Of a stretch of 64,000 nucleotides of DNA, positions 26,377 to 33,994 are shown one piece after another (position 1 is the first letter of the stretch; each line of letters opens with the position of its first letter). The translations under genes were made by a program, and so were the position numbers. The stretch covers positions 1 to 64,000 of the forward strand of contig JAWXAN010000048.1 of the NCBI GenBank assembly GCA_034439475.1. Reading direction: 5' to 3'. Source of the stretch: Candidatus Zixiibacteriota bacterium. Lineage in GTDB: Bacteria > Zixibacteria > MSB-5A5 > GN15 > FEB-12. Below the pieces are notes generated by a model that saw only the letters and a program-made list of their open reading frames with translations, was not told the origin of the DNA and did not search any database.

Positions 26377-27264
26377 TCAGCTTTGCACTTTCCATCGCCT
26401 ATGCGTCCACATCCACTGGTCAGGGTATTGACGAATGGTTTGCTCAAAAAATTCAGTAAATTTTTTGGTGATGGTCAAAATCTCTGTTTCCTCGTTGTTG
26501 GCCGAGCCGGGATAAATAATATCTCCTCGCATAAGAATGTGTGAATCATACTTTTCCCGACGCATCATGAGCGGAATAATCGGGGCTCCCGTTCGTATCG
26601 AAAAATATGCCGGCCCTTTCGCCGTCGAGGCCATTCGGCCAAAAAATGGAACCATGACGCCGCCAGAAGGCGCGTGCTGGTCAGCCACAATGACAGCCAA
26701 GCGATTGGCTTTAAGGGTCTTAAACAGCTGCCTTGCGCTCGCATTGGAAGTAATTATGCCTCCTCCCAAGTCAGCCCTAATCGTATTTACCATCGAATTG
26801 ATGTATTTATTGTGTTGTTTGGCAACCATGAAATCCACTGGAAAGCCCGATGCGGCGACCCAAGCCCCTGTCAATTCCCAATTTCCAAAGTGGCCGAAGA
26901 CAACAATGCCACCTTTTCCGTGTGAAAGTACTTCAATTAATGCTTTTCCTGCTCCGCCGCTTTTGATTATCCGCTTGGCTGTCTCTCCTTTGAGTTTACC
27001 GAGGCGAGCGAGCTCCACAACCGTCCGGCCCATGTTTTCAAATACTTTTCGCGCGATAATGACTCGTTCAGCTTCAGACATTGAGCCATTGAAAGCCTGT
27101 CTGAGATTTTCGAGGGCAATTTTTCGGCGTGAGGCAAGCAGACGATATGTCAGCTTTCCTAAGCCCGCTCCGAAAGCATCGGCCTGTGAGGAAGTGAGTA
27201 AATTTGCGATGAATGCTCCTATTCGCGCCGCAAAGTATTCGAGGCTGTGACTTATTGACGCCAT
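26377..27264 (-). CDS. Lysophospholipid/lipid A acyltransferase (LpxL/HtrB family)
   Basis: A 295-residue membrane-associated acyltransferase. The catalytic HxxxxE motif is HFGNWE (H125-E130), followed by a substrate-binding region (VADQHAPSGGVMVPFFG) and the closing PDQWMWTHRRWK, all typical for the family that adds secondary acyl chains to lipid A. It overlaps the membrane peptidase gene by 13 nt. The exact acyl acceptor is inferred from the LPS genes nearby. Confidence 0.88.
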   Translation of the reverse strand: MASISHSLEYFAARIGAFIANLLTSSQADAFGAGLGKLTYRLLASRRKIALENLRQAFNGSMSEAERVIIARKVFENMGRTVVELARLGKLKGETAKRIIKSGGAGKALIEVLSHGKGGIVVFGHFGNWELTGAWVAASGFPVDFMVAKQHNKYINSMVNTIRADLGGGIITSNASARQLFKTLKANRLAVIVADQHAPSGGVMVPFFGRMASTAKGPAYFSIRTGAPIIPLMMRREKYDSHILMRGDIIYPGSANNEETEILTITKKFTEFFEQTIRQYPDQWMWTHRRWKVQS

Positions 27265-28229
27265 CGCTCGTCATCATCCAGATCGGCCTGCTCCGGTTTG
27301 TCGGAGTCGCCATAATCGAAATCAGTCGATTGAAGCCGCTCTTCGTCCTGCCATTTTTTGTAGAATTTCCTTCGCTGGCGGTATTTTACAATTCCGACAA
27401 CTACAAAAAACAGCGCAATAATGAGCCAAAAGTACATCGTATCCGCCAATAGACTAACAGCATTGAATCGACTATTCAAATATACATGAAACTCCCGCTC
27501 AAAGTCAGGATAATTAGACCCGGTGGAATATAGAAGAGCGCGATCCACGCTGACACCTGTCGAGATTGAATCAAGGAACTGGTTGACGACTATAACTCCA
27601 TATGTGTCAAAAAGATAGTTTACGGCAACAAACGATGTGGAGTAGGCGGTCTGAGCTTGGTTTTCGTTGAACATATTGACATCGTCAATTTGTGAAAGGG
27701 GAATTAATTGATTAAAGACGGCCGCCTTGCTCATGGCCAGGTTGTTCGACCAGTCCCATTCTGATGACGCTCTCATCGAAAGACCCTCGTCGAACCACCG
27801 TGGGGCGCTAAAAAGCCCTGTTCTATCGGCCAATGCCAAATGGGAATACTCGTGTATCAGGAGTTCTTGAAGTGATTGGCTGATATTAAAGCGGCGCGGG
27901 GACTTGATAACGGCCATCTTTCTGTGTGGGATAGCCGCCGCGGCTCCCCAATCAGGGAATTTGCCGCCGATAAGTGAATCAAAGAGCAGCGGGCTTTCAA
28001 CTATGTAAATGGATGGGCGGTAATCGATTGTGTCCTGAAGAAGTCCAGTGAGATGACTTTTTGCATAGTTGAGAGCTGAGTCAACAGCGGACAGGGAAAT
28101 AGATTTTGCAATGTGATACGAGAAGTGAGCGGACTCATGATGATCCAGAGTCTCCGCGCTTGTCTGGGCAGGCTGTAGAGTCAACACCAATAGGAAAACC
28201 ACAGTCGCAATCATTCGCTTGATGAACAT
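27252..28229 (-). CDS. Membrane-anchored gluzincin-like (peptidase MA) protein
   Basis: A 325-residue protein with a signal peptide (MFIKRMIATVVFLLVLTLQP) and the zinc-protease motif HEYSH (about residues 152-156) with a downstream acidic segment RWFDEGLS that could supply the third ligand, as in the peptidase MA/gluzincin families. A transmembrane helix near the C-terminus (FWLIIALFFVVVGIVKY) is followed by a charged cytoplasmic tail. ATG 28229 is chosen because it starts the signal peptide; the frame further upstream runs into repeat locus C. The substrate is unknown. Confidence 0.72.
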   Translation of the reverse strand: MFIKRMIATVVFLLVLTLQPAQTSAETLDHHESAHFSYHIAKSISLSAVDSALNYAKSHLTGLLQDTIDYRPSIYIVESPLLFDSLIGGKFPDWGAAAAIPHRKMAVIKSPRRFNISQSLQELLIHEYSHLALADRTGLFSAPRWFDEGLSMRASSEWDWSNNLAMSKAAVFNQLIPLSQIDDVNMFNENQAQTAYSTSFVAVNYLFDTYGVIVVNQFLDSISTGVSVDRALLYSTGSNYPDFEREFHVYLNSRFNAVSLLADTMYFWLIIALFFVVVGIVKYRQRRKFYKKWQDEERLQSTDFDYGDSDKPEQADLDDDERWRQ

Positions 28230-28254
28230 GGATGCAAGATACGGTTCCGAGAAG

Positions 28255-28440
28255 ACCCACCGCAAGCGGCGGGGTACCCGAACTTGATGCAAACATTCCC
28301 GACACTGTCTTTGCGAGGAGCGAGGCGAAGCTGAGCGACGCGGCAATCTCATGTTCTTCTTCTCTTTGGTGCGCGACAGGGACGTCCCGCACGAAGAAGT
28401 TAGGTGGCCCGTCCACCGCAGGCTCCCGACAACAGAAACA
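28255..28440. repeat. Repeat locus C
   Basis: Three shared pieces lie in a row. At 28255-28279 is a hairpin segment also seen at the pilT terminator. At 28302-28351 is a unit running from ACACTGTCTTTGCGAGGAG to GACGCGGCAATCTCA, matched in reverse at 37799-37890. At 28368-28397 is the 30-nt segment found at 8918-8947 and 38016-38045; the copy here is identical to the one at 38 kb. This repeat occupies the region directly upstream of the membrane peptidase gene. Confidence 0.7.
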
Positions 28441-28459
28441 ATAAATATCCCCTTCTAAC

Positions 28460-28490
28460 AAAAAAAGCCCGGCCAGTAATGGCCGGGCTT
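28460..28490 (-). terminator. Terminator of the outer-membrane barrel gene
   Basis: Minus-strand AAGCCCGGCCA/TGGCCGGGCTT stem around a TTAC loop, followed by T7. It lies about 33 nt past the stop of the barrel gene. The T-rich flank on the other side is weaker, but the stem could also act on the opposite strand. Confidence 0.9.
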
Positions 28491-28522
28491 CAAAAAGCGA
28501 ATAATTCGCTTATAAAATCAGA

Positions 28523-29803
28523 CTAGAACATCTCGTAGAGGGCTGAGATACCAAAATTCATCGTTTCTTCGTTGTAGTTGTTGTCTGTTGATGCGCCGCT
28601 GATGAAGTTGAAACCGTTCAAGAACAGTTCAGGGTTGATATGGGTATCGAGATGGAGACGGTTGAAGTTGAATCCAAGACCGACATAGGTCATGTTATCA
28701 GGGAAGTTGTACTTAGTTTTGTCATTGGTTGAAGCCTCGAATGTCGCATTGTCCCAATACGAGGTAGCTCCAAGGCGGACATCAAGCCATGTCCAGACAT
28801 CGGCCTCAAGACCCATCTTGAAGTAAGGCAGAGTGAAAACATTGAGCTTATCTTCAGTTGCTGTCCCACCAACTGGTGCTACTTTATCTTTCAACGTAAA
28901 GTAGCTGAATCCGAAATCGAGAACTGCGAGAACATTAGTTGTCGGAACATAGTGAAGGCCAGCACCGCCGGAAAAATTAATTCCGCTGAATTCCTGTGTG
29001 CCAAGGGATGTTGAACCACCACCAAACTGATTGGCTTTAAAGCTATAGCTAATGAAACGAGCATGTGGGACTAGAGTCCACTGCGGATTGACTGTATGGA
29101 ACCAACGACCAGCGAGGAAAAAGCTCATATTTCCGTCCGGATCGTTATAGAAAGTGCTATCTGTCGGGCGATCGGTCCATGAAAGTAAGCTCAAGCCAGC
29201 GGCGACATCCCAAGTCGCTGCTGCGTTGGTCAAACCGAGCTTAAAGTCCCATTGGCTGAATGACTCTTCGTCTGAGCCACCACCTGGCGTTGCAGGCTCT
29301 TCTTTAGAGCTGGCACCGCTATAATTGAGGTTAAAGCCAAAATTGTTGCCACCGAGCATACGTCCGTAGAATAGAGAGACACGCTGTGTGCCACTATTGC
29401 TAGTCAGAGGATCGGATGGGAAGGTGAACCAGTTAGTAATATCAGGGGAAGGCAGACGATAGGGTAGCATTGTCGCAAAGCCGTAGTTGCTTAACTCAAA
29501 CGGGTCATTGTCATTATAGAAGTAGGTTCCGAGAACCCATGGTCTGTCGGAGCCGAATTTCCAGTTGATACCGAACTGGGCAAGCGAACCGCCGTCATTC
29601 CAGTCACCGTATTGGTTATATCCGAGTTCGCCGGTGGCGAGGTTCGGATACATATTAATTCTCGACGGCCAGTTCCAGATGTTGGCATCGTCGACGAGGA
29701 TGTCATAGTTTTCACCCATTGTCAATAATCTGTTGTTGGTGGCATTAGCATTCATGCTAAGCGCGACAACAAGAACAAAAGCTGACGTTAAAATTCGTTT
29801 CAT
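28523..29803 (-). CDS. Outer-membrane beta-barrel protein of unknown substrate
   Basis: A 426-residue protein with a signal peptide (MKRILTSAFVLVVALSMNANA) and a body of alternating polar/aromatic strands that ends in an aromatic residue (ALYEMF), as expected for an outer-membrane barrel. Segments such as WDFKLGLTNAAATWDVAAGLSLL and YKFKANQFGGG-like turns support a porin or lipid-type transporter fold. Codon use looks highly biased and the gene has its own promoter, long leader and strong terminator, which fits abundant expression. It is not similar enough to a named porin for me to assign a substrate. Confidence 0.78.
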   Translation of the reverse strand: MKRILTSAFVLVVALSMNANATNNRLLTMGENYDILVDDANIWNWPSRINMYPNLATGELGYNQYGDWNDGGSLAQFGINWKFGSDRPWVLGTYFYNDNDPFELSNYGFATMLPYRLPSPDITNWFTFPSDPLTSNSGTQRVSLFYGRMLGGNNFGFNLNYSGASSKEEPATPGGGSDEESFSQWDFKLGLTNAAATWDVAAGLSLLSWTDRPTDSTFYNDPDGNMSFFLAGRWFHTVNPQWTLVPHARFISYSFKANQFGGGSTSLGTQEFSGINFSGGAGLHYVPTTNVLAVLDFGFSYFTLKDKVAPVGGTATEDKLNVFTLPYFKMGLEADVWTWLDVRLGATSYWDNATFEASTNDKTKYNFPDNMTYVGLGFNFNRLHLDTHINPELFLNGFNFISGASTDNNYNEETMNFGISALYEMF

Positions 29804-30060
29804 TTCTATTTCCTTAGTTAAAAAACATTTCCTTTAAAACAGTGAGGCGGCCCAAAACCGACATTTACCGGATCTGTCCGAAACTGGCTTTTGGTGCGCC
29901 GTTTCAAAATGAGATGAACGGTCATCCCATTTACTGGGTCATAGGCATTCCTCCTTGAGAGAGCCGGTCAAAACCGACTTCAGTACGCTTCCTATGAGCA
30001 TTCTCAAATCAAAATCTATAAGCAAACGAATCTTCTCTTTGGCGCTTCTTCTCATAAGTG
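29804..30060 (-). promoter_or_regulatory. Long structured 5' leader of the barrel gene
   Basis: From the predicted transcription start near 30060 to ATG 29803 the leader is about 255 nt. It can form several hairpins, including TCGGTTTTGACCGG-type, CCCA-GTAAA-TGGG and CGGA-CAGA-TCCG, and repeats GTCGGTTTTG twice. A short frame begins at ATG 30055 (MRRSAKEK..., 38 codons) and an AAGGAGG sits before a three-codon frame at 29942-29931. I recognise no known riboswitch. The start of the barrel gene itself follows AAGGAAAT. Confidence 0.45.
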
Positions 30061-30066
30061 GGGCTA

Positions 30067-30095
30067 ATATTATGAGCCATCCAAAGCGGACACAA
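30067..30095 (-). promoter_or_regulatory. Promoter of the outer-membrane barrel gene
   Basis: Minus-strand TTGTGT (30090-30095) and TAATAT (30067-30072) separated by 17 nt, a good sigma-70 match. No other gene lies between it and the barrel gene. Confidence 0.6.
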
Positions 30096-30208
30096 CAAAA
30101 AAATAAGAATATTCCTCCCCCCTGTTTTTTCCTATTGACATGCCTTAAACAGAAACCAGTCAATAGGTTAGATGGCTTAACACTAAGGATTGAGATGTTT
30201 TTGAGTGA

Positions 30209-31027
30209 TTATTTTTTTGATTTTATTTGCTGCCAGATGGCTTCAAGCTGGTCAAGAGTGAGGCCGTCGAAGCTTTTGTGCTCGGCTTTGACCACTTCTT
30301 CCAGTTGTTTGAAACGATACTGAAATTTGGATAGAGACCCTTTGAGAGCAGATTCGGGGTCGACTCCGACTTTGCGGGCAAGCGATGCTACGGCAAAGAG
30401 CAAATCGCCGATTTCATCTGCTAAACGCTCTTTTTCAAGTGTCGGTTTAGATAGTTCTTCTGAAACTTCCTTAAGTTCCTCATGGATTTTTTCCAGAACG
30501 TCAGCAGATTCCTTCCAGTCAAAGCCAACCCCGCCAGCCTTTTCACCGATGCGGAATGCTTGGGTGAGGGCAGGCATGCTTTTGGGAAGCCCGGACAATA
30601 GAGGCTTTTTGTTGTCTGTTCTCGACTTTATCTTCTCCCATTGGTCGCGAACCTGCTGGGCATCGAGATTGGATCGCTTCTCAAAGACATGTGGGTGGCG
30701 CAGTAGGAGTTTGTTCACAATACTCATGATAGAATCATCGACCGTAAATGTCCCTGCCTCTTTCGCAAGCTGGGCATGGAAAACGACTTGGCAGATAAGG
30801 TCGCCGAGTTCTTCCTTCAGATCGTCGGGATTGCCCGATTCGATTGCTTCGATAACTTCGTAGGTTTCTTCGATGAGATAAGGAAGCAAAGACTGATGAG
30901 TCTGTTTGCGATCCCAGTTACACCCTTCAGGGGAGCGGAGAATTTCCATTAGCCTGACCAAACGCTCAAAAGGGGTTTTTGCAGGGTCAAGAACTTGTTT
31001 TTTTAGGTCGTGCATTATATCAGGCAT
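30209..31027 (-). CDS. mazG: Nucleoside triphosphate pyrophosphohydrolase MazG
   Basis: A 272-residue enzyme that hydrolyses (d)NTPs to NMP and pyrophosphate, a house-cleaning function. It contains two MazG all-alpha domains; the first has the metal-binding EETYEVIEAIE and EELGDLICQVVFHA motifs, the second KELADEIGDLLFAVASLARK-like residues near 205-220. The N-terminal signature RLMEILRSPEGCNWDRKQTH is diagnostic. Length is normal. It is divergent from valS. Confidence 0.95.
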   Translation of the reverse strand: MPDIMHDLKKQVLDPAKTPFERLVRLMEILRSPEGCNWDRKQTHQSLLPYLIEETYEVIEAIESGNPDDLKEELGDLICQVVFHAQLAKEAGTFTVDDSIMSIVNKLLLRHPHVFEKRSNLDAQQVRDQWEKIKSRTDNKKPLLSGLPKSMPALTQAFRIGEKAGGVGFDWKESADVLEKIHEELKEVSEELSKPTLEKERLADEIGDLLFAVASLARKVGVDPESALKGSLSKFQYRFKQLEEVVKAEHKSFDGLTLDQLEAIWQQIKSKK

Positions 31028-31082
31028 CTTTCAATTTTCAAGCCGCATGCCTTAGAACGGCGCTACGGCCAACCGGCCTTTC

Positions 31083-31111
31083 TTGACAAGACTGATAACC
31101 GTCTCTATACT
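31083..31111 (+). promoter_or_regulatory. Promoter of valS
   Basis: TTGACA (31083-31088) and TATACT (31106-31111) with a 17-nt spacer, an almost perfect sigma-70 promoter. It lies inside the extended open frame upstream of valS, which supports ATG 31179 as the true start. The leader of about 60 nt is too short for a T-box. Confidence 0.85.
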
Positions 31112-31178
31112 AACAACTTTTGTAACTGCCACGCATTCGCGTAAACCGCGGCTGGCCAATATAAAGCGAAGTAAAGAG

Positions 31179-33845
31179 ATGAGCAACGAAATCGAACCGC
31201 AACCGAAAAAGTCCTCTGCCTACGACCCTCAGGAAGTTGAAGACAGGTTGTACGCCCAGTGGCTGAAAAAGAAATATTTTCATGGGGACCCCATTTCACC
31301 CAAACCGGCATATTCCATTGTAATTCCCCCACCGAATGTTACATCGATTCTCCATATCGGGCATGCCCTCAATGTAACCATCCAGGATGTGCTTGTTCGG
31401 AAACACCGCATGGGCGGATTCGAAGCCGAATGGCTGCCTGGCTCAGATCATGCCGGTATCGCCACACAAGTGCTAGTTGAAAGACAGCTTGTAAAAGAAG
31501 GACTCACCCGGCGCGAAATGGGACGCGAGAAATTTCTTGAGCGCACCCACGAATGGGCCCACAAAAACAAAGACACTATTTTAGAGCAGATCAAAAAAAC
31601 CGGATGTTCATGCGACTGGGACAGGACGAGATTTACCCTCGACCCGGAACTTTCCCATGCGGTGACCGAAGTTTTCAAGCATCTTTACAACAAGGGGCTG
31701 ATCTATCGCGGAAACCGGATTGTCAATTGGTGTCCGTCGTGCAAAACATCGCTGTCAGACGATGAAGTCGAACATCAGAATGTTGACAGCCATCTCTGGT
31801 TTATCCGTTATAAAGTGAAAGGCTCCGATGATTATCTGACTGTGGCAACAACGCGTCCCGAGACGATGCTCGGTGACACCGCGCTGGCGGTAAATCCGAA
31901 AGATATTCGTTTCAAGAAATACATTGGCAAATCGGTCATCCTCCCTATTCTCGAACGTGAAATTCCGATTATCGGCGACAGTTATGTCGATATGGAGTTC
32001 GGCACTGGAGTGCTGAAAATAACTCCTGCCCACGATGCCAACGATTTTGAAGTCGGAAAACGGCATGACCTACCGCAGATTAATATTTTCAATATTGATG
32101 GCTCGCTCAACGATGAGGCCGGCAAGTTTAAGGGACTCGATCGGTACGAGGGGCGCAAACAGATTGTCGATGAACTGAGCCGCAAAAATCAGATGGCCAA
32201 AATAGATCCGTATGTTCTTTCGGCTCGCACATGCTATCGATGCCACAGCATGGTCGAACCGCTTCTGTCCGAGCAATGGTTTGTCAAGATGGCCGAGTTG
32301 GCCAGACCCGCGCTTGAGGCGGTGAAATTCGGAGAACTTACTTTCTATCCTGAATACTGGACCAAAACGTATCTGCATTGGATGGAAAATATCCGTGACT
32401 GGTGTATTTCGCGCCAACTCTGGTGGGGACATCGGATTCCGGTTTGGTATGCCGAAGATGGCACCATGTTCATTTCAGCAGAGCGTCCATCGGCTAAAGA
32501 GACCAAAGGGTATGACCCGGGGACATTAGTGCAGGATCCCGATGTGCTCGACACCTGGTTTTCCTCATGGCTCTGGCCGTTTTCGACATTCGGCTGGCCG
32601 AATGAAACACCGGAACTAAAGAAATTCTATCCGACAAAGGTTTTGGTCACGGCATCGGAAATTATTTTTCTTTGGGTGGCGCGCATGGTTATGGCAGGAT
32701 ATGAATTCATGGGCAAATCGCCATTTTCGGATGTCTATATTCATGGCACAGTGCGTGATGCCAATGGGATTAAAATGTCCAAATCTCTTGGCAATGGAAT
32801 TGACCCGCTTGAGATCATAGAAAAATATGGCGCGGACTCGCTCCGCATCTCGATGATTCTGGCCACTCCCGACGGCGCTGATCCCTGGATAAGCAAAAAT
32901 ACATTCGAGAATGGGCGCAATTTTGTCAACAAACTCTATCAGGTGTCGCGTTTTGTTATTATGCGACTCGACGGACGCCCGGCCGAACTAAATAAGTTTG
33001 ATGAAAACGATCTGGTTATTTTTGACCGCTGGATACTCTCAAGGCTTGAGCGAACAATCGAGACGGTGAATAAGGCCTTTGATGAGTATCGCCTCGCGGG
33101 GGCATCGAAGACATTGTATAACTTCGTTTGGGATGACTATTGTTCATGGTATATCGAGTTAATAAAACCCGACCAGCCCGGTGTGTCGATTCGGAAAACA
33201 TCGCTCGATGTTGCGACGTATGTGCTTGATAAAATCCTGAAACTCATGCACCCCTTTGTGCCGTTTGTGACAGAGGAGATTTATCAACAGTTGATTGGCG
33301 ACACCGAAGCAACAATCACTTTTGGGCCTTGGCTTGAGAATGAAAAGCATTACCGCGATGACGCGCTAGAGGATTCGCTCAAACAAATTCAGGAAGTGGT
33401 AACGGCCGTACGCGGGATGCGGGTGGAGCTGAATGTCCCGCCCGGCAAAAAAGCTGATTTGCATATCCGGGTAAGAGAGGAATCGCATGCTGAACTGCTT
33501 CAGAACCATGCCGAATATTTCAGGTCATTGGCGCGTGTCGAGAATTTGACCGCCGGAACGACTGTCAAGAAACCCCCTTTTTCGGCATCGGCGGTGATTG
33601 CGGGCGCGGAAATATATTTGCCCCTTTCGGGACTTATAGATATTGATGTCGAAAAAGGTCGCCTGCAGAAAAATCTCAATGAGCTTAAAGTCCAGCTTGA
33701 GAAACTCTCCAAGAAAATGGGGAATGCCGATTTTCTGGCCAATGCGCCGAAAGATGTGATTGACAAAGAGAAGACAAAACGCGAGGATTATGAGGAGCGT
33801 ATTGAACGCCTGAACCGAAACCTTGAACAGATAATGGGCTGGTGA
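31179..33845 (+). CDS. valS: Valyl-tRNA synthetase
   Basis: An 888-residue class I aminoacyl-tRNA synthetase. It has the HIGH motif in ILHIGHALN (about 55), the editing domain with TVATTRPETMLGDTAL, the KMSKS motif in GIKMSKSLGNG (about 529), the anticodon-binding domain and a C-terminal coiled-coil arm (after about 820) typical of ValRS. ATG 31179 follows the promoter and AAAGAG. Length is normal. Confidence 0.97.
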   Translation: MSNEIEPQPKKSSAYDPQEVEDRLYAQWLKKKYFHGDPISPKPAYSIVIPPPNVTSILHIGHALNVTIQDVLVRKHRMGGFEAEWLPGSDHAGIATQVLVERQLVKEGLTRREMGREKFLERTHEWAHKNKDTILEQIKKTGCSCDWDRTRFTLDPELSHAVTEVFKHLYNKGLIYRGNRIVNWCPSCKTSLSDDEVEHQNVDSHLWFIRYKVKGSDDYLTVATTRPETMLGDTALAVNPKDIRFKKYIGKSVILPILEREIPIIGDSYVDMEFGTGVLKITPAHDANDFEVGKRHDLPQINIFNIDGSLNDEAGKFKGLDRYEGRKQIVDELSRKNQMAKIDPYVLSARTCYRCHSMVEPLLSEQWFVKMAELARPALEAVKFGELTFYPEYWTKTYLHWMENIRDWCISRQLWWGHRIPVWYAEDGTMFISAERPSAKETKGYDPGTLVQDPDVLDTWFSSWLWPFSTFGWPNETPELKKFYPTKVLVTASEIIFLWVARMVMAGYEFMGKSPFSDVYIHGTVRDANGIKMSKSLGNGIDPLEIIEKYGADSLRISMILATPDGADPWISKNTFENGRNFVNKLYQVSRFVIMRLDGRPAELNKFDENDLVIFDRWILSRLERTIETVNKAFDEYRLAGASKTLYNFVWDDYCSWYIELIKPDQPGVSIRKTSLDVATYVLDKILKLMHPFVPFVTEEIYQQLIGDTEATITFGPWLENEKHYRDDALEDSLKQIQEVVTAVRGMRVELNVPPGKKADLHIRVREESHAELLQNHAEYFRSLARVENLTAGTTVKKPPFSASAVIAGAEIYLPLSGLIDIDVEKGRLQKNLNELKVQLEKLSKKMGNADFLANAPKDVIDKEKTKREDYEERIERLNRNLEQIMGW

Positions 33846-33922
33846 GGATAGAAAATGAGTCTGTATGGATTGTTGTTGCTAAAGAAGGCAATAAAACGCT
33901 TATTCTTATTATGAAGCAGTGT

Positions 33923-33951
33923 TTGACAAATCTTTCTTGTCTTCTTGTAGA
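33923..33951 (+). promoter_or_regulatory. Possible promoter of the DNA methyltransferase gene
   Basis: TTGACA (33923-33928) and TGTAGA (33946-33951) with a 17-nt spacer; the -35 is perfect but the -10 is weak. It lies about 45 nt before the GTG start in an A+T-rich gap. Confidence 0.45.
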
Positions 33952-33994
33952 CAGATTCGTAATTAAATAGCTAAAGAGTAAGAGCAAGCTATTT

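Noticed and set aside
29939-30163. 74-codon minus-strand gene in the barrel-gene leader
   Set aside because: The promoter lies inside it, so only the part from ATG 30055 could be translated; there is no family likeness. Kept only as a possible leader frame.
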